In this document: one piece after another, positions 42,556-52,597 of the stretch | Numbering within the stretch: position 1 is the first letter of the stretch | Layout of the letters: the number at the start of each line of letters is the position of its first letter | Assembly: GCF_014172405.1 (NCBI RefSeq) | Contig: NZ_WNXC01000011.1 | Coordinates: 1-64,000, forward strand | Direction: 5' to 3' | DNA length: 64,000 nt | Source: Pedobacter gandavensis | GTDB taxonomy: Bacteria; Bacteroidota; Bacteroidia; Sphingobacteriales; Sphingobacteriaceae | The notes under the pieces: generated by a model | Databases searched by the model: none | What the model saw: only the letters and a program-made list of their open reading frames with translations | What the model was told of the DNA's origin: nothing | Program-made: the position numbers and the translations under genes

Positions 42556-43146
42556 GTGCAAACGAGTATTGAAAATCAGGATTTATTAGAGAAGGTAGCT
42601 TCAGGGGACTGGGAAGCATTTGCTGCGCTATATAATACCTATGTGCCTAAACTTTATCGTTTTATTTATCCATTTGCCAATCAGAATAAAGAAGATACAG
42701 AAGAAGTTATTCAGGATGTATTCCTTAAAGTATGGATGCGGAAAGAAAAGATTGCAGAACTGCGGTCTTTTGAATCCTATCTTTTTAAAATGGCGAAAAA
42801 TCAGCTGCTGGATCAACGGGGGCGTCAGAGTTCACAGCTACGCCTGATCACTAAGGTAGGGAATGATGCCTGTAAGGAGCTAGCCTCCGTCCATGATCAA
42901 TTGGTATATGATGAGTATTATAAAATAGCAAAGCAGGCACTACAGGATTTATCTCCGCAAAGGCGTAGGATTTTTGACATGCGCATGGAAGAGGAGATGT
43001 CTATAGATGAAATAGCTAAAGCGCTGAACATTTCTACATCTGCCGTAAAGAAGCAACTTTACGAAGCCATTCATACCATTAAAAAGGAGCTGCGTCATAA
43101 AACCGGCTGGCCTTTGTTATGCTGGTTTATTTTTATTCTTTCATAG
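42556..43146 (+). CDS. FecI-type ECF sigma factor with hydrophobic C-terminal tail
   Basis: The 196-residue sigma factor starts at a GTG, since no in-frame ATG precedes the conserved region. Region 2 is at about 20-90 (DTEEVIQDVFLKVWMRKE, SFESYLFKMAKNQLLD) and the region 4 helix-turn-helix at about 130-180 (LSPQRRRIFDMRMEEEMSIDEIAKAL). The last 12 residues (WPLLCWFIFILS) form a hydrophobic tail, which could attach it to the membrane or to FecR. The FecR gene follows after 90 bp, then an STN-bearing SusC, the full three-part surface-signalling relay. Confidence 0.93.
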   Translation: MQTSIENQDLLEKVASGDWEAFAALYNTYVPKLYRFIYPFANQNKEDTEEVIQDVFLKVWMRKEKIAELRSFESYLFKMAKNQLLDQRGRQSSQLRLITKVGNDACKELASVHDQLVYDEYYKIAKQALQDLSPQRRRIFDMRMEEEMSIDEIAKALNISTSAVKKQLYEAIHTIKKELRHKTGWPLLCWFIFILS

Positions 43147-43236
43147 TCTTTTTCAGTTAGCGTTTTATTTTAATAAATCTTCTGAAAAGGAGGTGTACTT
43201 TTTTCAATCGGCTCCGTCTTACAGGTAATCGAAGAC

Positions 43237-44445
43237 ATGGAAAGGCAGGATATAGAAAATATTTTAGATAAATTCTCAAAAGGAATTGCTTCAGAAACCG
43301 AACACCAGGTATTTAATGAATATCTGGCGGAACTGGATGATGATGCTTATGAAATACTGCTTATGGCGTATCAGGATAAGCTTACTGATGAGCTCAAATA
43401 TGAGCTTCCTGATCCTCTTTTATTGGGTAAAATTAAAGAGAAAGCCCTTCCTAAAGCAGTAAAACGATATAAATTGAAAACAATTTATGGCTATGCAGCG
43501 GCTGCAATTCTGCTTATTAGTTTATCTGTAACGATGTTTCTGAACCAGGATATTCCGCATGAAATACCTGTGCAATATGGCAAGCATCAGGAGTACGCGA
43601 TAAAAGCACCGGAAAATAAGGCCGTCCTGACCCTCGCTAATGGTACCGAAATCAGTCTTACTGATGCTGCAAATGGGAAGATTGCAGAGCAATCAGGAGT
43701 AAGAATTACTAAGACTTCCGATGGGCAATTGATCTATGATATAGCTGCGGGGAAGGAAACCGATGCTTCAAACCATAGAAAAACAGGTCAATCTGCATAC
43801 AATAGCATTTCCACTCCTGCAGGGAGCAAATATCAGATTAACCTTCCAGATGGAACCAGAGTCTGGTTAAATGCCATGTCCAGCATAAAATATGCGCCAC
43901 AGTTTATGGGTAAAGAAAGGTTGGTTATCCTAACCGGTGAAGCCTATTTTGAAGTGGCAAAACATGAAGGTGTACCTTTTAAAGTAAGCAGCAGAGGGCA
44001 AGTCGTGGAAGTGATGGGAACACATTTTAACATCAATGCCTACCAGAATGAACCCGCAGTAAAAACTACACTCGCAGAAGGAAGTGTACTGGTGAATATG
44101 GAACCAGACATTAAAAAGCAAGCATACACAAACCAGAAGAGACTCGTTCCCGGGGAACAATCCGTTTTAGAAAATGGAGCGTTGAACGTAAAGAAAGTTG
44201 ACCTGCAAGAAGTCCTCGCCTGGAAAGATGGCTATTTTTCTGTAGATGATGACCTGAAAACCATCATGAGAAACATCGAAAGGGTGTATAACGTAGAGGT
44301 TGTCTATCAAGGAGAAATAGAAAATGTAGAACTCGGAGGAATCGTTTCAAAGTCAAGAAGCCTCGCCGATATCCTCAATGTATTAGAATCAACAGAAAAA
44401 TTCCGATTTAAAGTAGAAGGAAGGAGGATCACCGTTATGAAGTAA
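43237..44445 (+). CDS. FecR-family anti-sigma factor
   Basis: The 402-residue inner-membrane protein has a cytoplasmic anti-sigma part (1-80), one membrane span (about 83-102), and a periplasmic FecR domain (about 187-290) with STPAGSKYQINLPDGTRVWL and ILTGEAYFEVAKHEGVPF. The C-terminal DUF4974 domain (about 325-400, WKDGYFSVDDDLKTIMRNIE) contacts the SusC STN domain in this family. It holds the FecI-type sigma until the transporter binds its ligand. Its start has no Shine-Dalgarno at normal spacing; a GGAGGT at 43189-43194 is too far upstream. Confidence 0.94.
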   Translation: MERQDIENILDKFSKGIASETEHQVFNEYLAELDDDAYEILLMAYQDKLTDELKYELPDPLLLGKIKEKALPKAVKRYKLKTIYGYAAAAILLISLSVTMFLNQDIPHEIPVQYGKHQEYAIKAPENKAVLTLANGTEISLTDAANGKIAEQSGVRITKTSDGQLIYDIAAGKETDASNHRKTGQSAYNSISTPAGSKYQINLPDGTRVWLNAMSSIKYAPQFMGKERLVILTGEAYFEVAKHEGVPFKVSSRGQVVEVMGTHFNINAYQNEPAVKTTLAEGSVLVNMEPDIKKQAYTNQKRLVPGEQSVLENGALNVKKVDLQEVLAWKDGYFSVDDDLKTIMRNIERVYNVEVVYQGEIENVELGGIVSKSRSLADILNVLESTEKFRFKVEGRRITVMK

Positions 44446-44478
44446 ATTTTACAACTCGAATCGGTGGACTAAATAAAA

Positions 44479-44519
44479 CCAGAAGCGTTGGAGCGCTCCT
44501 GGCCTAATGCGTTTAGGCC
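44479..44519 (+). other. Two adjoining hairpins in the fecR-susC gap
   Basis: Hairpin A is 44479-44487 with 44494-44502 (one mismatch). Hairpin B is 44501-44507 with 44513-44519 (perfect 7 bp). They share two bases, so they may compete. No T-run follows. This could be a leader switch or an RNA-processing site before susC. Confidence 0.4.
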
Positions 44520-44612
44520 CTGTTCAAAAATATGATAGAGAATCAAAATTGATGAATGGCCAGCTCATTTTCATGTGCCGGCATTTGTCTCAAACCTAAA
44601 CAAACCAAATGT

Positions 44613-47600
44613 ATGAAATTTTACGATTTTAACTCGTATAGGGCATCCTATGTCAAGGATAAGATATTACTAACCATGAAATTAACCCTGTTATTGAGTT
44701 TTACGGTAATGCTGCAAGTCAGCGCCTCCACCTACGCTCAGAATAAAATCACCTTATCCAGGACAAATACATCCCTGGAACGGGTGTTAAAAGCTATTGG
44801 GAAGCAAAGTGGTTATGATCTGGTTTATATTTCCAATTCCATAAAAAATGCGAATCTGGTAAATATTAACGTCGACAAGCTCTCTTTAGAAGAAACACTA
44901 GAAAAACTATTCATCAATCAACCATTAACCTATTCTGTTAACAATAAGATAATTACGGTTAAAGTCCGTAAAGAAAGCCCATCCTTTTCCCAGCAAATGT
45001 TCCTCATGACTGATGTTTCTGGAAAAGTATTAGATGAAACCGGACAAGGGATTCCAGGCGCAACGGTAAAAGTAAAGCGCTCCGGACAAGTCGCCATCAC
45101 CGATGCACAGGGCAAATTCGCCATTAAAGGCCTATTGAACGATGATGTCCTCGTAATCAGCTATGTTGGGTTCAACACTCAGGAAGTAAAAGTCAGCAAT
45201 AATGTAGTCATTAAACTGGTTCCTACTTCCAATGATTTGGATGGCGATATCGTGATTGTTGGTTATGGTAAGCAAAAAAAAGCTACAGTAACCTCCTCTG
45301 TGGCTCAGGTAACCAGAGAAGAAATCAACAGCACCCCAGGTGCAAGTTTACAGAACATGTTAACCGGCAAGGTAACAGGGCTAACCACCTTGCAGAGAAC
45401 CGGCCAACCAGGTAATGATGCTGCCCAGATCTATGTGAGGGGAGTAAGTACACTCTCAGGTTTCTCTACCTCACCATTAATTTTAGTAGACAACATAGAA
45501 TATGATTTGAGTCAGTTTGCAATGATTGACCAAAATGAAATTGAAAATGTTTCCATATTAAAAGATGCTGCTTCAACCTCCATCTATGGAATTAAAGGTG
45601 CCAATGGTGTTATCCTCGTGACTACAAGAAGAGGTAAATTGGGTAAACCAGTGATCAATCTTAGGTCGGAAGTAGGAGTTAATTTGGCAGTATCCCCATT
45701 TAAAGCATTGGGTTCTTACGATGCGGCGGTTTTACGCAATGAAGCACTGAAAAATGACAACCTTAACCCTCAGTTTACACAGCAGGATCTGGATCTTTTT
45801 CAATCTGGTGAAGATCCTTATGGTCATCCAGATATCAATTGGTACGACAAAGTTTTCGGTAAGTCCGCCATTCAAACAGACCACAACGTAGACATCTCCG
45901 GAGGTACTGAAAAGGTGAAGTATTTCACTTCTGTAGGCTACCTGTTTCAAGATGGTTTATTCAATAAGATGGAATACAAAGGCGCAATGCCGGTCCCTGA
46001 TAAATCACCAATCAATACCAATTACTATTTTAAACGGTATAAATTCAGATCCAATCTAGACATAGATGCAACACCCTCGCTTAAATTAAGCCTGGATCTA
46101 AATGGCACTTTCAGTGAGCGGAATTCACCGGATGTTGGAAACCTGGGCTTCCAGATGACACAATACGAGTATGTGAATCCTTACGCTTATCCGGTTTACA
46201 ATCCAGACGGAAGTTTCGGCTTTGCAAACCCTGCAGTCTTCTCTCCAAGAGATGGTATGAATAGTGTAGCCGCAATTGTGGCCTTAAGTGGTTACAACAG
46301 AAATTTCAACAATTTCCTGAGCTCTAATTTTTCTGCAGTTCAGAAATTGGATGCCATCACAAAAGGCTTGTCTCTAAAAGGACTTTTCGCCTATTCAAAT
46401 AACAATGCTGCCACACGTACCCTAAGCAGAGGAGCAATTCCTTCTTTTTATTACAATCCGGTGGATGGCAGCTATACACCCAAAGATATTAACGTATATC
46501 GGGTGTCTCCATTGAGCCTTGGCTATACCGGATCAGGAACCGATCTGCCTGCCAAAATCATGACCTATCAGGGAATTTTAACCTATCAGCGAACTTTTGG
46601 AGACCATGACGTTGCGGGACTTCTGCTTTACAACAGATCCAGTAGAATTGTGGCCGCAAAACCACCAAGTAACTTCCTGGGATATACATTCCGTGGGACG
46701 TATAATTTTAAAGAAAAATACCTGTTTGAAGTGAGTGGTGCCTATAACGGTTCCTCTAATTTTACGTCTCAGAAGCGATATACCTGGTTCCCCGCAGTCT
46801 CCGCAGGCTGGAACATCTCTAAAGAATCTTTTATGGAGAAAGCCCTGCCTTTTATCGAGATGTTTAAATTCAGAGGCTCTTATGGTTATACCGGAAGTGA
46901 TGATATTGCTGGTTACCAGTATGGTTATGAAAGTTATTATAGCAATGGTACAAACTATAATCTAGGGGAAACAGCGAATTCTTTTCCAACCATTTTTGAA
47001 GGAAAACTTGGAAATAATGATGTGACCTGGGCAACAGAACGGAAAGCGAATATCGGATTGGATTTCTCCATGTTTAGTGGAAAACTGAGTGGTAGCTTTG
47101 ATTACTTCGATAATTTTAGGGATAAAATCCTAATCAATCGCCGGACAGTACCATCTTCTTTTGGGGTACCAACCTCAACTTTACCTCCCGTGAATCTGGG
47201 TGCCGTATCTAATAAAGGATTTGAAATCGAATTGACCCATAAATCCAGAATCGGCAACTTAGGCTATAGCATAAAAACAAATTTCAGCTATGCTAAAAAT
47301 AAAATAGTCTTTATGGATGAACCTGAACCGGATGCTTCAAAACCATGGCAGAGAGGAACAGGACTATCGGTTGGACTGGCTAAAAAATACATCTGGACCG
47401 GCCAGTTTTACACACAGGATGAGGTCAATGATCCTGCAACACCAAAACCTTCTGGAACAATCAAAGCAGGTTGGTTAAAGTATAAAGATCTGGACGGAAA
47501 TGGCATCATCAACGTAGAAGATATGGCATTTGTGGGTAATCCAAACGTCCCAAATACGGTTATAGGAACCACCATAGGTTTCGATTACAAAGGCTTTAGT

Positions 47601-48044
47601 ATTTCCATGCTTTTCCAGTCTAACCTGAATGGAGAATCTTATACCGGTTTTGACTCCGCAGTGCCTTTCAAGACACAGTTACAAGAATTTCATAAGGAAA
47701 GATGGACGCCGGAAACAGCTACCACCGCTACTTTTCCTGCATTGACCACCACGTTTGCAGGAACTTACATGAACCCTGAGGGAAACCTGTCTACTTTTTG
47801 GGCTACCAGTACTAATTTCCTACGACTGCGTTCTGCGGAGATTGGATATAGAGTGCCAAAAACATTTGCAGATAAATTAGGAATGAGCGCAGTTAGGATT
47901 TATGCAAATGGATACAATCTTTTTACCATCTCCGATTTTTATAAACGCTATCAATTTGATCCTGAGGTTGCTAGTAATGTCTACGGATATGTGTATCCAA
48001 CCACGCGATTAATAAACATTGGATTATCGGTAACGCTTAAATAG
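44613..48044 (+). CDS. SusC/RagA-type TonB-linked transporter with STN signalling domain
   Basis: The frame opens at 44556, but the ATG at 44613 gives the typical long signal region (MKFYDFNSYRASYVKDKILL then a hydrophobic core ending ASTYAQ); the product is 1143 residues. The order is: STN/secretin-like domain (about 50-115), which talks to FecR; CarboxypepD_reg (about 135-210); a plug with VRGVSTLSGFSTSPLILVD and ILKDAASTSIYGIKGANGVI; then the barrel ending INIGLSVTLK. It both imports a ligand and reports its presence to the sigma/anti-sigma pair just upstream. Its SusD starts 7 bp later. Confidence 0.95.
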   Translation: MKFYDFNSYRASYVKDKILLTMKLTLLLSFTVMLQVSASTYAQNKITLSRTNTSLERVLKAIGKQSGYDLVYISNSIKNANLVNINVDKLSLEETLEKLFINQPLTYSVNNKIITVKVRKESPSFSQQMFLMTDVSGKVLDETGQGIPGATVKVKRSGQVAITDAQGKFAIKGLLNDDVLVISYVGFNTQEVKVSNNVVIKLVPTSNDLDGDIVIVGYGKQKKATVTSSVAQVTREEINSTPGASLQNMLTGKVTGLTTLQRTGQPGNDAAQIYVRGVSTLSGFSTSPLILVDNIEYDLSQFAMIDQNEIENVSILKDAASTSIYGIKGANGVILVTTRRGKLGKPVINLRSEVGVNLAVSPFKALGSYDAAVLRNEALKNDNLNPQFTQQDLDLFQSGEDPYGHPDINWYDKVFGKSAIQTDHNVDISGGTEKVKYFTSVGYLFQDGLFNKMEYKGAMPVPDKSPINTNYYFKRYKFRSNLDIDATPSLKLSLDLNGTFSERNSPDVGNLGFQMTQYEYVNPYAYPVYNPDGSFGFANPAVFSPRDGMNSVAAIVALSGYNRNFNNFLSSNFSAVQKLDAITKGLSLKGLFAYSNNNAATRTLSRGAIPSFYYNPVDGSYTPKDINVYRVSPLSLGYTGSGTDLPAKIMTYQGILTYQRTFGDHDVAGLLLYNRSSRIVAAKPPSNFLGYTFRGTYNFKEKYLFEVSGAYNGSSNFTSQKRYTWFPAVSAGWNISKESFMEKALPFIEMFKFRGSYGYTGSDDIAGYQYGYESYYSNGTNYNLGETANSFPTIFEGKLGNNDVTWATERKANIGLDFSMFSGKLSGSFDYFDNFRDKILINRRTVPSSFGVPTSTLPPVNLGAVSNKGFEIELTHKSRIGNLGYSIKTNFSYAKNKIVFMDEPEPDASKPWQRGTGLSVGLAKKYIWTGQFYTQDEVNDPATPKPSGTIKAGWLKYKDLDGNGIINVEDMAFVGNPNVPNTVIGTTIGFDYKGFSISMLFQSNLNGESYTGFDSAVPFKTQLQEFHKERWTPETATTATFPALTTTFAGTYMNPEGNLSTFWATSTNFLRLRSAEIGYRVPKTFADKLGMSAVRIYANGYNLFTISDFYKRYQFDPEVASNVYGYVYPTTRLINIGLSVTLK

Positions 48045-48051
48045 GACAATT

Positions 48052-49800
48052 ATGAAAAAGATATATTATACACTTACTATAGGCATTGCCCTTATTCTTG
48101 GGGTTACAACAGGATGTAAAAAAGCAAATAGTTTCCTGGATAGCCAATCCACTAACGATCTGGATGAAGTAACTGTCTTTGCAGATAGTGCCAGAACTTC
48201 TGCTTTCCTGCTTGGGATTTACGGACGTATTGGTTTTGAGTCGGATCCCGTAGAAGTAAATCAGCTTGGTGCACCTTTTACTGCGGCAACTGATGAAGCA
48301 GAATCCCGCTGGCCAGGTGGACAAAACGTACCCATTCAAATGTTTCAAGGGAGCTTTGGTACAGGCTTTATCAATGCAAACAATCAAAACTGGACTTTTT
48401 TATATACTGGGATAAGAATGGTGAATATCTACCTTAAAAATGTAGATAATGCACCCTTATCGGCCAATTTAAAAGCAAAGTCGAAAATGGAAGCCAGATT
48501 CTTAAGGGCCTATTTTTATCATTTTCTGCTGAAATTTTATGGAGGTGTACAATTGGTGGGAGATGATGTTAAAGGTCTCTCAGATGAGAATGTAAACCCA
48601 AGAGCTAGTTTTGAAGCTACCGTCAATTACATTGTTTCTGAATTGGATGCTGTTGCGGCTCAATTGCCTTTAAAGAACCAGGGCCTGGATTATGGAAGAG
48701 TGACCAAAGGAGCCGCATTGGCATTGAAAGCAAGAGTGTTACTTTCCGCAGCAAGCCCATTGTTTAATGGAGGAAGTTTTGCTACAGATGCTTCCGTAAT
48801 TCCATTAACCGCCTACCCAACCGCTGATGCAAGTAGATGGCAGAAAGCAATGGAGGCAAGTAAGGCGGTGATGGACCTGAATCAATACCAACTGGTTGAA
48901 GACAATATCACCAGGCCAGGGAATGGATTTTATAAAATGTTCCTGGATAGAGTAAATTCAGAAGCTATTTTTCAAAGAATGCTCGGCAATAATAAATTGT
49001 TTGAAAGCAATTGGCTACCACCAACAAGAGGTGGGACCTTTTTAATTTATCCCTCTCAACAACTGGTAGATGCTTTTCCCATGAAAAATGGTAAACTTAA
49101 AGGGGATCCAGGATCCGGTTTTGATGCCGCAAACCCGTATGCCAACCGGGATCCACGATTAGATTATACCGTAATTTATAATGGCGCGATGTATTTTGAT
49201 GGTCGGGTTAATGCCATGGCACCCGTATTTACTTATGTTGGTGCTGCACAGGATGGAATTCAGGCCGCAACCGCAAATACAGCCACAAATACCGGGTACT
49301 ATTGTCGCAAAATGTGTGATGAGCTAATTTATGGAAATAGCAACGCCAACGCGCAACGCTGTCAGCCGCTAATCCGCTATGCGGAGGTACTGCTTAATTA
49401 TGCAGAAGCAGCAAATGAAAGCGGACAAACCAATACTGCCTTGGATCAATTGATCGCCCTGAGGAAACGTGCAGGAATACTTGCAGGGGCCGACTTTAGG
49501 TACGGTATTCCAAGTACGATGTCGCAAATCGATGCCAGATCACTCATTCAAAATGAAAGATTTATTGAGCTGGCTTTTGAGGAACAGCGCTACTTCGATT
49601 TAAGAAGATGGAGGCTAGGGGCAGATTACGACGGAAAATTCCTGAAAGGTATGAGAGTAACCAAAACTGGTAACAATTATACCTATGCAGAAATCAACGT
49701 TAGAACTGCCCGATACTTTAAAGTAAACAGCTATTTATTCCCTATTCCAGTTGCCGAAATCAGCATCAACAGGGAAATGAAACAGAATCCAGGATGGTAA
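48052..49800 (+). CDS. SusD/RagB-family surface lipoprotein (first pair)
   Basis: The 582-residue lipoprotein has the lipobox TTGC with Cys22, followed by KKANSFLDSQSTND. SusD features include ARFLRAYFYHFLLKFYGGVQLV, the helix ALALKARVLLSAASPLFNGG, and the late LIRYAEVLLNYAEAANESGQ and RSLIQNERFIELAFEEQRYF segments, with the usual QNPGW end. It works as the lid and glycan binder of the SusC starting at 44613. It is recognisably related to the second SusD at 52598-54244, which fits a tandem duplication. Confidence 0.95.
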   Translation: MKKIYYTLTIGIALILGVTTGCKKANSFLDSQSTNDLDEVTVFADSARTSAFLLGIYGRIGFESDPVEVNQLGAPFTAATDEAESRWPGGQNVPIQMFQGSFGTGFINANNQNWTFLYTGIRMVNIYLKNVDNAPLSANLKAKSKMEARFLRAYFYHFLLKFYGGVQLVGDDVKGLSDENVNPRASFEATVNYIVSELDAVAAQLPLKNQGLDYGRVTKGAALALKARVLLSAASPLFNGGSFATDASVIPLTAYPTADASRWQKAMEASKAVMDLNQYQLVEDNITRPGNGFYKMFLDRVNSEAIFQRMLGNNKLFESNWLPPTRGGTFLIYPSQQLVDAFPMKNGKLKGDPGSGFDAANPYANRDPRLDYTVIYNGAMYFDGRVNAMAPVFTYVGAAQDGIQAATANTATNTGYYCRKMCDELIYGNSNANAQRCQPLIRYAEVLLNYAEAANESGQTNTALDQLIALRKRAGILAGADFRYGIPSTMSQIDARSLIQNERFIELAFEEQRYFDLRRWRLGADYDGKFLKGMRVTKTGNNYTYAEINVRTARYFKVNSYLFPIPVAEISINREMKQNPGW

Positions 49801-49846
49801 TCTACTTGGATTTTGGAATTTATCAATCAATCTTAAACCGTAACTC

Positions 49847-52576
49847 ATGATCTCATATTTATATCATACCATTCGACGCCAGAAGCGATTGTTATTGCTC
49901 CATACAGGCATCGTTATTTTTACAGTCGCCAGCGGGAATGCCCAAGAGAAAACAGATAGCCTCCAACTTAGGCAGGTCAGCGCAATTGGTGTGTTGGAAG
50001 GTGGAAAAGCATTTACTTCCAACCCAACCTCGTCTATTTATAATGCTTTATCCGGTAGGTTGGCAGGATTATACACTTTGCAAGGTACCGGGCAACCAGG
50101 CCTTGATGCACCAAATGTTATCCTAAGAGGTAGGGTGCCATTGATCGTTGTAGATGGGATTCCCAGAGACCTTACCGGAATTAATCCAGAGCAAATTGCC
50201 TCAGTAACGGTGTTAAAGGATGCTTTGTCTACCGCGATGTATGGCAATAGAGGCGCAAATGGGGTTTTATTGATCACCACAAAAAAAGGAAAAAAAGCTG
50301 CGGGCTATTCTTTTGAAGCCAGCGCACAAACAGGACTGAGTAGCAGCTTGAAAGAACGTAAAGCGCTTTCTGCAGGTGATTACGCCACACTTTATAACGA
50401 AGCACTCAGAAATGATGGCCGTCAGCCGATTTATACACCCGAAGCAATTGCCGGCTATAAAAGCGGTTCAGACCCTTTCCTGTTCCCTAATGTAAATTGG
50501 AATGATCAGATTTTTAAAAACAATGCACCATTTAGCAGATATAACCTGAATTCTGAAGGCTCAGATAAAAATGTGAATTATTTTATCTCTCTTGATTATT
50601 TGAAACAAGAGGGCTTACTCAAGCCTCTTGCCCAAAATACTTACAATACCAACACAGATTATGAGCGTTTTGTGTTCAGGACCAATCTGGAGATGCAGTT
50701 GACGCCACGGTTAAAAGGAAGTATCAATTTGTACTCTAGTATCGGAGATCAGAATTCGCCAGGATCCACTGGCTTATTAATTTACAACTCGATATTGAAC
50801 ACCCCTTCAAGTGCTTATCCTGTGCTTAACCCAGATGGATCTTTAGGAGGGAATGCCTTGTTTAGCAATAACATTTATGGCCAATCAGTCTATAGAGGAT
50901 ACCAGCGAAATTCGACTTCAGATGGGTTTGGGGATCTTGCCTTAACCAGGCAAATGGATGATGTATGGAAAGGATGGTGGATCAAAGCCAATATTTCATT
51001 CTATGCAAAATCATTACAGCTGATAGATCGTAGTAAGAATTTTCAAACTTTTCAATTGCAGATCGATCCGGTTACCGGACAAGCAAGCTACCAGCGTTAT
51101 GGTACCCAAACTTCTCAGGTAAATAATTCGGCTGTGATCAATAGAAATCAGCAATTCTTCGCTGAAGGTGCTACAGGGTATAGCCATGAAGTAGATGGAA
51201 ATAAACTGGATGTAGTAATGGCTTATAACCTGCAAAGTTATAGAAGTAATAGTCAGCTGCCTCAAAACTTTAATACCGGAAGGGTATCTGCAAACTATAG
51301 TATTAAAGACAAGTATGTACTAGAGGCGACTGGTTCCTACAGTGGTAATAATTGGTATAAAAAAGGAAAACAGTATGATTTTTATCCTGCAGGAGGCCTG
51401 AGCTGGAACCTGAATAATGAAGATTTCTTTAATCAAGATGGGTTCTTGAATACCTTAAAACTAAGGACAACCTATGGAAAGGTGGGAATGATTGATCCAT
51501 TATATTATGCCTATCTGTATTCTTATGTGAACACAGGGAATGCTTATTATTTTGGGACAGGACCTTCTGCCGTTCAAGGAACGCAGGAAGCAGGCTTGCC
51601 TTCTTCAGTTGCCGCCTCAAAATCAACGAAATTTGATGCTGGTTTGGATATGGGCTTTGCGAACAACAGAGGTTATGTACAGGCAGATTATTTTATAAAT
51701 ACTTATACTGATGTACTACAGATTCGTGGACAAGCGTCATCGCTTTTGGGGATTGCATATCCTTTAGAAAATCTGGGTAAATCCAGAATGTCTGGTCTGG
51801 AATTTACTGCCGGATGGAAGGATAAAATCGGAGATGTTGGCTACCATATTAGTGGTAATGTATCCATGAACCGCAGTAAAATTATTGAAAATGATGAGCC
51901 GAAAATGCCTTACAGCTGGATGTCTAAAAAAGGACAGCCAATGGAGCAGCTTTACGGTTATATGGCCGATGGTTATGTGCAAACTGCTGGAGAAGGCCCG
52001 GTAGTAGAAGGCTATAAATCTCAAGCCGGTGATATCAAATACAAAGATTTAAACAATGATGGGGTCATCAATCAATATGATGTAACCGCAATCGGTGGCA
52101 ATAAACCATTGGTGTATTATGGTTTTAACCTGGGCTTTGATTACAAGAATTTTGAGGTTTCAGTTTTGTTTCAGGGCATCACCAACCGAAATATAATGGT
52201 TACCGGTTTAGGAGAATGGGCTTTTCAAAACAACGGTACAGGGAATGGATTTGAGCAGCACCTGAACAGATGGACTCCGGAAACAGCCTCAACCGCAAGC
52301 TATCCGCGTTTATCAGTCGGACCAAACATCAATAACAATGTGGGCTCTTCGTATTGGATCCAAAAGGCAAACTTCTTAAGGTTGAAAAATGCAGAAATCG
52401 CCTATAAGCTTCAAGGTAGCTTCCTTGAAAAAATTAAGGTGAAACAGGTTCGCCTGTTTGTCAATGGAGCCAACCTGCTTACTTTCTCAAAAATTAAGCG
52501 CTTTGATCCAGAAGGATTAAGTCTGGATTATCCATTACAAAGGATGATTAACGGTGGTTTAACAGTTAAGTTTTAG
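49847..52576 (+). CDS. SusC-like TonB-linked transporter lacking the N-terminal extension domains
   Basis: The 909-residue protein has a signal sequence ending near SGNAQ (residue 33) and moves almost directly into the plug (about 40-170: SSIYNALSGRLAGLYTLQGT, VILRGRVPLIVVDGIP, VLKDALSTAMYGNRGANGVL). Both the STN and the CarboxypepD_reg domains of the preceding SusC are missing. The barrel then continues to GGLTVKF. Plug and barrel segments align by eye with the first SusC, so it is a diverged tandem copy without the signalling module. The SusD partner follows after 21 bp. Confidence 0.93.
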   Translation: MISYLYHTIRRQKRLLLLHTGIVIFTVASGNAQEKTDSLQLRQVSAIGVLEGGKAFTSNPTSSIYNALSGRLAGLYTLQGTGQPGLDAPNVILRGRVPLIVVDGIPRDLTGINPEQIASVTVLKDALSTAMYGNRGANGVLLITTKKGKKAAGYSFEASAQTGLSSSLKERKALSAGDYATLYNEALRNDGRQPIYTPEAIAGYKSGSDPFLFPNVNWNDQIFKNNAPFSRYNLNSEGSDKNVNYFISLDYLKQEGLLKPLAQNTYNTNTDYERFVFRTNLEMQLTPRLKGSINLYSSIGDQNSPGSTGLLIYNSILNTPSSAYPVLNPDGSLGGNALFSNNIYGQSVYRGYQRNSTSDGFGDLALTRQMDDVWKGWWIKANISFYAKSLQLIDRSKNFQTFQLQIDPVTGQASYQRYGTQTSQVNNSAVINRNQQFFAEGATGYSHEVDGNKLDVVMAYNLQSYRSNSQLPQNFNTGRVSANYSIKDKYVLEATGSYSGNNWYKKGKQYDFYPAGGLSWNLNNEDFFNQDGFLNTLKLRTTYGKVGMIDPLYYAYLYSYVNTGNAYYFGTGPSAVQGTQEAGLPSSVAASKSTKFDAGLDMGFANNRGYVQADYFINTYTDVLQIRGQASSLLGIAYPLENLGKSRMSGLEFTAGWKDKIGDVGYHISGNVSMNRSKIIENDEPKMPYSWMSKKGQPMEQLYGYMADGYVQTAGEGPVVEGYKSQAGDIKYKDLNNDGVINQYDVTAIGGNKPLVYYGFNLGFDYKNFEVSVLFQGITNRNIMVTGLGEWAFQNNGTGNGFEQHLNRWTPETASTASYPRLSVGPNINNNVGSSYWIQKANFLRLKNAEIAYKLQGSFLEKIKVKQVRLFVNGANLLTFSKIKRFDPEGLSLDYPLQRMINGGLTVKF

Positions 52577-52597
52577 GAGTTACAAACTGAAAAAATT

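Noticed and set aside
43186-43194. A strong Shine-Dalgarno-like AAAGGAGGT ahead of fecR
   Set aside because: It is about 43 bp from the FecR ATG and no start codon follows at 5-10 bp, so it does not set a start; Bacteroidota rarely rely on this signal.
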